Positions 1-5,297 of a DNA stretch of 5,297 nucleotides are shown here, piece by piece. A program made the translations under genes and the position numbers. The notes below the pieces were generated by a model. The model was given only the letters and a program-made list of their open reading frames with translations, did no database searches and had not been told where the DNA came from. The stretch covers positions 1-5,297 of the forward strand of contig JAYVXS010000147.1 in assembly GCA_043784965.1 (NCBI GenBank), in the 5' to 3' direction. How positions within the stretch are numbered: the first letter of the stretch is position 1; each line of letters opens with the position of its first letter. The stretch comes from JAYTQQ01 sp043784965 (lineage in GTDB: Bacteria; Bdellovibrionota; Bdellovibrionia; Bdellovibrionales; JAMPXM01).

Positions 1-546
1 GCATATTTGGCTGAAGAGCTTGGTGACTCGGCCCAAAATGTTCAGATTACCAAGGATAGCGTTCAGTTCGAGGTCAGCGATAATTTGCTTTTTGAAAAAG
101 GCTCGGCGAAAACCGCTAATACCTTCATTGCAAATATGGAAAAAATTAAGGGAATCATCGTCGGAATTGAGGATGCCAACCTTAGTATTGTTTCGCAAAT
201 TTATGTCGAGTCTGTTCCGGGTGCGGATATCGCACTTGCAAAAAATGTTGCTACTGAGCGATATGATATCATTAGTAAGAAAGTTAAAGCGACCATTTCA
301 CACGATTCTCTTGATGTTAAGCAGGGCCGAATTCGTGCTGCACATGATACGCGCAAATCATTTGAGCCGCACGAAAGCGGCGGCAGCATAAAATTTGAAG
401 TAAAGCAAAAGACCGTACTATCAGATGGTAGCAAGGCAAGGCCATTTGTCGATGATATATTTGGAAAGAGTCAAAGTGATGATACCGTTTATGACCATTT
501 TGTAAAACAGCTTGTCGATCGAAAGCCGAGAAAACCGAAAAAATAA
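1..546 (+). CDS. OmpA/MotB-like periplasmic domain protein, C-terminal part (5' truncated)
   Basis: The reading frame is open from base 1, so this is the 3' part (181 residues) of a longer gene; the TTG at position 7 is unlikely to be the true start. Residues about 13-95 look like the C-terminal peptidoglycan-binding domain of OmpA/MotB proteins: a VQFEVSDNLLFEKGSA stretch matches the family's strand followed by LF-x-x-GSA, and an Arg (residue 87, in TERYDII) sits where the family has its conserved RAxxV. The usual GHTD-type motif is not recognisable; YVESVPGAD stands in its place, so the domain is divergent. The last 80 or so residues are polar and end in a very basic tail (RKPRKPKK). In MotB this domain anchors the flagellar stator to the wall, but the diagnostic N-terminal membrane helix and motA lie outside the window. 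A non-stator OmpA-like protein is the alternative. Confidence 0.6.
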   Translation, partial: AYLAEELGDSAQNVQITKDSVQFEVSDNLLFEKGSAKTANTFIANMEKIKGIIVGIEDANLSIVSQIYVESVPGADIALAKNVATERYDIISKKVKATISHDSLDVKQGRIRAAHDTRKSFEPHESGGSIKFEVKQKTVLSDGSKARPFVDDIFGKSQSDDTVYDHFVKQLVDRKPRKPKK

Positions 547-580
547 GAAGCTATGACGAATAAAATTCGCCTTAGCCATT

Positions 581-584
581 GGAG
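581..584 (+). promoter_or_regulatory. Ribosome binding site for lspA
   Basis: GGAG lies 9 nt upstream of the GTG at 594. This decides the start: the frame has a TGA at 588-590, so GTG 594 is the first possible initiator, and the nearby ATG at 587 opens a four-codon frame that ends at once. Confidence 0.6.
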
Positions 585-593
585 TAATGATTC

Positions 594-1610
594 GTGCATA
601 AGAAAGAATGGTTTTTGGTTATTTTACCCCTATTTTTAACTTGGGGCATAGATCGAATTACTAAGATTTCGGCGGAGCAACTTCAGGGATATAAGTCCTT
701 TGGTATCTTTGGACTTTCGCTGCACCACAATCATGGTGCAATGCTGGGGCTTTTCTCGTCCCTACCAGCCGTTTTACGAGTGGTATCTTTCTCAACGGGG
801 GGCGCCTTTCTCCTATTTTTATTTGTCGTCATTCAATTCTTAATGCCAATCAAGTCACTTACTTTGCGGACCGGCCTATCAATTTTAATAGGTGGAATTC
901 TGGGTAATGTCACTGATCGCATTCTCACGGGCTATGTAGTTGACTTTCTAATTATTGGTTCTCAAAAACAGTCAACACCAGCTTTCAATTTGGCTGATGC
1001 GCTTCAATGGGTTGGCTATGGAATGATCGCCTTTGCCCTCCTTCGAGAAGGTGATATTCTTTGGCCCGAAGCTGAGACCCGGAAAATAAAATGGATCAAT
1101 TTCAAGTTTCAGCTGCGTTATTGCATGATCTTAGTCGCGGTGGGATTGGGCTTTTCGGTCATTTCTGGAGTTTATTCTTATACCTTTATGAAGGTTACCA
1201 TTTCAGATCTCATTGGCAACAATGCTCGCTTATTAGATCAATATTTACTTCCATTCATATTCAATTTTGTAATTGTCAGCCTCGCGTTTAGCGTTATCCT
1301 ATTCTTAACCGGTAGGATTCTATCACAGCGCATGGCCGGTCCGATCTTCGCATTTGAAAAATACGTTGATGATTTAATTAATGATCGCCCAAGGGTATTG
1401 CGATTGCGGGCTAGTGACGAGTTTAAGCAACTTGAAAAGCTGGCGCTTAGAATTTCAAATGAATTGATTATAAAAAACAATCTACCTCAGGCAAGTCCTT
1501 ATCCAAAGGTCTCATTGATCGATGAGCTAATTCCGGCGAGCGAAACTAAGCCAGCTAGTGATCCTGATGGAGACAGTCTCATCAAAGACAAACTGGCTTC
1601 GAACAAATAG
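594..1610 (+). CDS. lspA: Lipoprotein signal peptidase (LspA) fused to a C-terminal membrane/HAMP-like module
   Basis: Residues 1-155 are a prolipoprotein signal peptidase II (family A8), the inner-membrane aspartyl protease that removes signal peptides from diacylglyceryl-modified prolipoproteins. Its signatures are in order: DRITK (D20, K24), N46-H-G48, GNVTDR (N105, D108, R109), VVDF (D117) and FNLAD (N132, D135). D117 and D135 match the catalytic dyad and their spacing is normal, so the enzyme should be active. Typical LspA proteins are about 150-200 residues; this one has 338. The extra part holds two predicted membrane helices (about 175-198 and 218-240) around a roughly 20-residue periplasmic loop. 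A HAMP-like stretch follows (about 241-292), with a GPI motif (P250) and a SDEF motif before the second amphipathic helix, then a polar tail of about 46 residues. No kinase, cyclase or chemotaxis output domain follows. The topology is consistent, with the HAMP part in the cytoplasm. The gene lies 47 nt after the MotB-like gene and is probably cotranscribed. The start is GTG. Confidence 0.9.
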   Translation: MHKKEWFLVILPLFLTWGIDRITKISAEQLQGYKSFGIFGLSLHHNHGAMLGLFSSLPAVLRVVSFSTGGAFLLFLFVVIQFLMPIKSLTLRTGLSILIGGILGNVTDRILTGYVVDFLIIGSQKQSTPAFNLADALQWVGYGMIAFALLREGDILWPEAETRKIKWINFKFQLRYCMILVAVGLGFSVISGVYSYTFMKVTISDLIGNNARLLDQYLLPFIFNFVIVSLAFSVILFLTGRILSQRMAGPIFAFEKYVDDLINDRPRVLRLRASDEFKQLEKLALRISNELIIKNNLPQASPYPKVSLIDELIPASETKPASDPDGDSLIKDKLASNK

Positions 1611-1638
1611 TTTTTCGCGACAATTCAATGCCCTCATG

Positions 1639-1694
1639 AATAGCCCAAATAGCAGCGGCTAAAAGCCATCAACAATAACAGGGCTATTGTTTTT
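1639..1694 (+). terminator. Possible rho-independent terminator after lspA
   Basis: AATAGCCC (1639-1646) pairs perfectly with GGGCTATT (1681-1688), followed by GTTTTT. The 34-nt loop is long but contains a small hairpin of its own, GGCT (1657-1660) with AGCC (1664-1667). The T-run follows only on the plus strand, so it would end the motB-like/lspA transcript. It overlaps the last codons of the opposing gene. I saw no good terminator for the minus-strand gene. The structure is weaker than a classic terminator because of the loop. Confidence 0.4.
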
Positions 1695-3213
1695 CAATTT
1701 CATTGGCAAATTGAAAATCGCCGCTTGGATACGCATGAAAATTTTTGATTCGGCGACTAAATATTGCGATGTCCAGATCGTACCACATTGGAATGATCGG
1801 GAGCTCTTCGAAAACAATTTTTTGCGACTCCAGATAAAGTTTTCGACGCTTTTCAAAGTCTTCTGTCTGCAGAGCTTGTTCAACCACTTGGTCGAGCTTT
1901 GCATTCGCAAAAAAACCGCGATTTCGCCCTGGTGGCGTTTCACTAGAGTGAAAGGCTTGGCGGTAAATATCGGCATCAACTAAGCCGATCCATTTAGAAA
2001 GAGCGAGATCAAAATTGCCGGTTTTAATATCAGAATAAAAAGTCCCCCACTCATAGCTTTGCTGTTGAAACTTCAGGCCTAACTTTTTAAACTGATCTAC
2101 CAAGATCGAAACATTTTCTACTGCACTTGCTGCATTTGAACTTTTGAAACTAATTTTAGTTTGAAAAATGTTCAGGCCTTCAAGGAGAAGCTTGGCCTCA
2201 GCTAAATTCTGCTGTGGATTTTTGAGCGCAGAATTAAACATCGGGTGAATTGGTGACAGCAGTGATGTTGCCGGCAGGGCTAAATTTTCAAATTTATAGG
2301 TCAATAAATCATTTCGATTCAAGGCTAGCGCTAGCGCCCTTCTGACTTTTATATCTTTAAAAACATCACGTTTCAAATTAATCAAAAGATAGGTCATGGA
2401 GAGGCTTGGATTTTTTTGTACTTCGAATTCCTCGCTGCGCTTCAAAAACTCTCCGACGCGTCTCAAATCTATCTCATTTTCCGCTATGTCCACTTCATGT
2501 GAAAGTAGTTTTAGAAATCGGGTATAGTCATCACGAATAAAGTAGAAACTTAAAAATTTAATTTTCGGTTTTATAAGAGGAGAATCTTCTCTGGCCTTGA
2601 GTTGCAATAAATTTGCGTCGTCTTTTACAATTAAGAAGTTGCCGCTTCCAATTGGACGAACTCCGAAGTTAAAAGAGTCATTCTGCACGATCCTTTTGGG
2701 TAGAATTTTAATGACCCGAAGATCAGTGAGAAAGGCTGCCGAAAATTTTTTGAGCTTGATTTTAAGCTGATGTTTCAAGCCCGTATATTCGACTTCAATG
2801 TTATCGATCATCTTAAAGTTACTGCTAAACGGGCATTTTGAATTCATAAACTCTGAAAAAGAGAACAAGATATCTTCTTCAGTAACCGGTTCATGATTAG
2901 AGAATGTTAGACCGGGGCGGAGCGAAAAGTGATAGGTTAGGTCGTGATAGGACCAGGAATCAGCAAATTCGCCAACAAGACGCAGATGTGAATCAAGATG
3001 AAATAGGGCTGAGAATACAAGTCCCGCGACGCCCATACCAGTTGCGTCTGTCGCAAGACGTGGATCGAGGCTTGCCGGCGGGGAACCCAGTGTCATTCGC
3101 ACTTCATCCTGTGAACTCAAAACTTTAGGCGTACAGCTGCAGAAAGCAATTAATATTAAACTTAGCTTCGAAAAATAGTACAATAAATTAGAGCTTGGTC
3201 TTTGCAGCGCCAC
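1684..3213 (-). CDS. ABC transporter substrate-binding lipoprotein, family 5 (oligopeptide/dipeptide type)
   Basis: This is a full-length (509 residues) solute-binding protein of the DppA/OppA/MppA class, which captures peptides in the periplasm for an ABC importer. Family features include SPPASLDPRLATDATG near the mature N-terminus, a LTYHFSLRPGLTFSNHEPVTEEDILFS-type block (family pattern: ...F.LR.g..F.dG.p.ta.Dv.fs), RPIGSGNFLI (usual P.GtGpy), a KVRRALALALNRNDL block (usual vR.Al..AidR..l), and a C-terminal ELPIIPMWYDLDI stretch. The N-terminus has basic residues, a hydrophobic core and FCSC, giving a lipoprotein signal with probable lipidated Cys27. An open frame extends to a TTG at 3249, but GTG 3213 is preferred because a perfect TATAAT lies just upstream of it. 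TTG 3183 is another option and would give a shorter signal peptide. No permease or ATPase genes are present, so it must use a transporter encoded elsewhere. The substrate cannot be read from the sequence. Confidence 0.85.
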   Translation of the reverse strand: MALQRPSSNLLYYFSKLSLILIAFCSCTPKVLSSQDEVRMTLGSPPASLDPRLATDATGMGVAGLVFSALFHLDSHLRLVGEFADSWSYHDLTYHFSLRPGLTFSNHEPVTEEDILFSFSEFMNSKCPFSSNFKMIDNIEVEYTGLKHQLKIKLKKFSAAFLTDLRVIKILPKRIVQNDSFNFGVRPIGSGNFLIVKDDANLLQLKAREDSPLIKPKIKFLSFYFIRDDYTRFLKLLSHEVDIAENEIDLRRVGEFLKRSEEFEVQKNPSLSMTYLLINLKRDVFKDIKVRRALALALNRNDLLTYKFENLALPATSLLSPIHPMFNSALKNPQQNLAEAKLLLEGLNIFQTKISFKSSNAASAVENVSILVDQFKKLGLKFQQQSYEWGTFYSDIKTGNFDLALSKWIGLVDADIYRQAFHSSETPPGRNRGFFANAKLDQVVEQALQTEDFEKRRKLYLESQKIVFEELPIIPMWYDLDIAIFSRRIKNFHAYPSGDFQFANEIEKQ

Positions 3214-3230
3214 GAGATTTAAATTATACT
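3202..3230 (+). promoter_or_regulatory. Predicted sigma70-type promoter for dacB
   Basis: TTGCAG (3202-3207), a 17-bp spacer and TATACT (3225-3230) form a plausible promoter. Transcription would begin about 7 nt after the -10 box, at or next to the dacB ATG (3237), implying a leaderless or nearly leaderless mRNA. This fits the lack of a Shine-Dalgarno sequence before that ATG. The -35 box is only a half match. Confidence 0.45.
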
Positions 3231-3251
3231 TATCATATGTTAAAATCAAAA
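3223..3251 (-). promoter_or_regulatory. Predicted sigma70-type promoter for the substrate-binding protein gene
   Basis: On the minus strand there is a perfect TATAAT (3228-3223). The -35 candidates are TTTTGA with a 17-bp spacer (3251-3246) or TTGATT with a 15-bp spacer (3249-3244). The predicted start near 3216 leaves only about 3 nt before GTG 3213. Its -10 box shares bases with the -10 box of the dacB promoter on the other strand. Confidence 0.45.
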
Positions 3252-4739
3252 TGTATTAGGCCACTTTATTTGCATCTGTTCGCTTTATTGGTTGTTTTGA
3301 TCCTAATGACCAGCTCAAGTGGATTTGCCAAGAGTGCCAAGGCGTCTTCTAACTTAGCTATTGCGGAGGACTATACCGCGCTCAATAAGAAGTTGACTGA
3401 GATATTGAAGAAAAGCGGAGTTTCTGAAAAAGATGTAGGGGCTTGGGTTGGAGTTCAGGGGATTCAAGGAGCGGCTACCATTTTTAGTCACAATGAAACA
3501 CATAGTATGGTGCCAGCATCTCTCAGTAAGCTACTAACTCTGGGGGCGGCCCTGCATATTTTGGGGCCAAGCTTTAAATTTCAAACGCAACTCTTAAGTC
3601 GCGGGAATATTCAAGACCAAGTTCTTAAAGGTGATCTTTATTTAAAAGGTGGCGGCGACCCGTCATTTGTGAACGAAGATATGTGGTCGTTAGTTAATGA
3701 TTTTAATCGTAATCAAATAAATCTAATCGAAGGTGACCTTATCGTTGATGATAGTCGATTTGATAAAATTAGATTTGGCGAGGATCGCGAATCCATTCGC
3801 GTGGATCGCGCCTATGACGCACCAGTTGGTGCAATGTCTATGAATTGGAATTCAGTGAATGTCTATGTGCGGCCAGGAACAAAAATAGGTGATCCCTGTT
3901 TGGTATTTGCCGATCCAATAAATAAGTATATACGAGTTGAAAACAATACCACAACTGTCGGTGACTCAAAACCAAAGTCAATTGCGGTAGAGCGCTTAAG
4001 CAAAGCTGACTTTAAAGGTGAGATCATTCGCGTCACTGGTAAATTGCCGATTGGTCATGATGAAGTGGTCATTTATAAAAGCATTACCCAACCCGAAATT
4101 TGGTCAGCCAATAATTTGCTAGAGTTTCTAAAACAACGAGGTATAAAAGTTTCAGGAGAAATCAAGACCGGTACCACACCGAAAGAGGCGAAGGTACTTT
4201 CAAAGCGCGAAAGTAAAGCCCTCGGGTTGATCGTTGCCGATATGGCGAAGTTTTCAAATAACTATGTGGCCGAGATGTTGGCTAAAAATTTGGCTGCAGA
4301 AAGTGGCGAGGTGCCCGCCACCATGAAAACAGGTATCGCTCGAATAAAGAATTTTATGAGTGAGATTGGCATCGAAAGTTCTAGTATAAAATTTGTAAAT
4401 GCATCTGGTTTCAGTATTGAAAATAGAATTTCGGCGCTTGATCTCGGTCATTATTTGCAATTGATTCAGAGTGATTTTTCAATTTACCCTGAATATATCT
4501 CAGCCCTGCCGATAGCCGGTCGAGATGGAACGCTTAAGAAAAGAATGAAGGATCTCGGGAGAACGGGTTGGATTCGCGCAAAAACTGGTTTGCTCAACGG
4601 TACGGTTGGCCTTTCAGGTTTTGTTGGGATGACCCATGGGCAATCAGCGGCCTTCGCTTTTATTTATAATGGTCGTGGCGGAATTGAAGATAAGGCGCGC
4701 AATCTTTTTGATAAGCTTGCAGAGGAGCTCAGCAAATGA
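3237..4739 (+). CDS. dacB: D-alanyl-D-alanine carboxypeptidase/endopeptidase, PBP4 type (peptidase S13)
   Basis: This 500-residue penicillin-binding protein should trim D-Ala from peptidoglycan stem peptides and cut D-Ala-mDAP crosslinks in the periplasm. All three active-site motifs are present: SxxK as S95-L-S-K98, SxN as S340-N-N342, and KTG at 449-451. Family blocks also match: GDLYLKGGGDPSF (132-144), DDSRFD (171-176), DAPVGAMSMNWNS (194-206), NASGFS (388-393) and LPIAGRDGTLKKRM (424-437). The large gap between SxxK and SxN is the insertion region typical of class C PBPs. Residues 1-31 form a Sec signal peptide with likely cleavage after GFA. The frame is open from about 3195, but ATG 3237 gives the well-formed signal peptide and sits just downstream of a predicted promoter. 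No Shine-Dalgarno precedes it. The next gene begins within its stop codon. Confidence 0.93.
   Translation: MLKSKCIRPLYLHLFALLVVLILMTSSSGFAKSAKASSNLAIAEDYTALNKKLTEILKKSGVSEKDVGAWVGVQGIQGAATIFSHNETHSMVPASLSKLLTLGAALHILGPSFKFQTQLLSRGNIQDQVLKGDLYLKGGGDPSFVNEDMWSLVNDFNRNQINLIEGDLIVDDSRFDKIRFGEDRESIRVDRAYDAPVGAMSMNWNSVNVYVRPGTKIGDPCLVFADPINKYIRVENNTTTVGDSKPKSIAVERLSKADFKGEIIRVTGKLPIGHDEVVIYKSITQPEIWSANNLLEFLKQRGIKVSGEIKTGTTPKEAKVLSKRESKALGLIVADMAKFSNNYVAEMLAKNLAAESGEVPATMKTGIARIKNFMSEIGIESSSIKFVNASGFSIENRISALDLGHYLQLIQSDFSIYPEYISALPIAGRDGTLKKRMKDLGRTGWIRAKTGLLNGTVGLSGFVGMTHGQSAAFAFIYNGRGGIEDKARNLFDKLAEELSK
4721..4727 (+). promoter_or_regulatory. Ribosome binding site for the gene starting at 4736
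   Basis: AGAGGAG lies inside the end of dacB, 8 nt before ATG 4736. It is the strongest Shine-Dalgarno in the window and fixes the start of the downstream gene. Confidence 0.75.
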
Positions 4740-5297
4740 AGTTTTTCTCTAAGTTAATTTTTGCGATCATTATCTTTTCTGGGATTCTGCATGCTGAGAG
4801 CTTCAGTCCTGAAGAAACCAATGATCAAAATGAGTTCACCGATGCGCCCGAGGATTTTACTCCTAAAATACCAAGTCAAACGATAGCTTGGGAGCCGCCC
4901 AATTATAGTGCGCAAAAGAATGCTTTGGGATGGAAGGAAGACATATTTGTGGCTTCGCCATCGATGCAGGCCCGGGTTGATTTTTGGATTGATATTTACT
5001 CCAAGTACAATACCAGTCAGGGCGTTCTACACGATGCCTACTATGTTGACATTGTATATGAACCAATTGATTTTCGTGAGATTCGCGCTGATAAGAGCCA
5101 AACTCCACGGATGCAAAAAAAGTCTATCGAAAAGCTTATAAAAGAAAAGCGCCGGGCAATTCAGGATCGTCTTACCAAATTGTCAAAATTAGCTTCGGGA
5201 GAGGGTCTCGCAGGCGAGGATCTTAGATATTGGAATATGTTCAGCAGACTACGTGATAAAGATCGATTTACCGACGCTTCTGACCAAAGGCGTATTC
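4736..5297 (+). CDS. Secreted protein resembling the N-terminal part of MltD-like lytic transglycosylases (3' truncated)
   Basis: The gene opens with ATG overlapping the dacB stop (ATGA, 4736-4739) and stays open for 187 codons to the window end. Residues 1-20 form a clear Sec signal peptide (MKFFSK, a hydrophobic core, cleavage after LHA). An acidic stretch follows (about 21-45). The block around residues 78-115 (RVDFWIDIYSKYNT, GVLHDAYYVDIVYEPIDF) resembles the segment before the catalytic domain in many deltaproteobacterial MltD-type lytic transglycosylases, enzymes that cleave glycan strands to 1,6-anhydro products. A charged, probably helical region (about 125-155) follows. The SLT catalytic domain and any LysM repeats would lie beyond the window, so the function is inferred from this N-terminal resemblance and from the coupling to dacB. 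A secreted protein of unknown function remains possible. Confidence 0.7.
   Translation, partial: MKFFSKLIFAIIIFSGILHAESFSPEETNDQNEFTDAPEDFTPKIPSQTIAWEPPNYSAQKNALGWKEDIFVASPSMQARVDFWIDIYSKYNTSQGVLHDAYYVDIVYEPIDFREIRADKSQTPRMQKKSIEKLIKEKRRAIQDRLTKLSKLASGEGLAGEDLRYWNMFSRLRDKDRFTDASDQRRI

Noticed and set aside
553..639. Short ATG frame (28 codons) bridging the MotB-like gene and lspA, preceded by a purine-rich AAGAAG
   Set aside because: It overlaps the start of lspA out of frame, its product has no recognisable features, and the spacer to the purine run is too short to be a convincing ribosome binding site.
1611..1620. T-run immediately after the lspA stop codon as a terminator
   Set aside because: No stable hairpin precedes it; the paired arms at 1639-1688 are a better candidate.
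1687..1983. 98-codon plus-strand frame opposite the end of the substrate-binding protein gene
   Set aside because: It is antisense to a well-supported family 5 binding protein, has no ribosome binding site I could see, and looks like a shadow frame.
3195..3236. Upstream in-frame extension of dacB
   Set aside because: It would put 14 extra residues before a complete signal peptide and cover the predicted promoter; ATG 3237 explains the N-terminus better.
4863..5108. 81-codon minus-strand frame at the right end
   Set aside because: It is antisense to the secreted protein starting at 4736, which has a strong ribosome binding site and a signal peptide; the composition of the antisense product is not protein-like.

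Overview
The window holds five genes and almost no spare DNA. It is moderately AT-leaning and tightly packed, and every product looks like a Gram-negative envelope protein. The mix is an OmpA/MotB-like protein, a lipoprotein signal peptidase fused to a HAMP module, an oligopeptide-binding lipoprotein, a PBP4-type carboxypeptidase, and a lytic-transglycosylase-like protein with an N-terminal segment familiar from deltaproteobacterial lineages. Together with the codon style this suggests Bdellovibrionota or a related 'Deltaproteobacteria' lineage. That placement is inference; no rRNA or marker gene is present to confirm it.

Layout: (1) 1-546 (+) is the C-terminal part of an OmpA/MotB-like protein whose start lies outside the window. 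(2) 594-1610 (+) is LspA with an unusual C-terminal extension (two more membrane helices, a HAMP-like module and a polar tail). It follows after 47 nt with no terminator between, so it is probably in the same operon. (3) 1611-1683 is a short convergent intergenic region with a plausible terminator for the plus-strand operon. (4) 1684-3213 (-) is a family 5 solute-binding lipoprotein with no permease or ATPase genes nearby. (5) Around 3200-3250 are two back-to-back promoters whose -10 boxes overlap. (6) 3237-4739 (+) is a PBP4/DacB-type D,D-carboxypeptidase/endopeptidase. (7) 4736-5297 (+) is a secreted protein, cut by the window end, that overlaps dacB by four bases (ATGA) and resembles the N-terminus of MltD-like lytic transglycosylases.

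Taken together, the right half looks like a peptidoglycan-processing locus: an endopeptidase/carboxypeptidase coupled to a probable glycan-strand cleaving enzyme, with a divergent peptide-binding lipoprotein that could capture released peptides. The left half couples an OmpA/MotB-like (possible flagellar stator) protein with a lipoprotein-maturation enzyme. The most unusual items are the LspA-HAMP fusion and the divergent promoter, which is so compact that both transcripts may be nearly leaderless. I saw no RNA genes, mobile elements, CRISPR arrays or long repeats.
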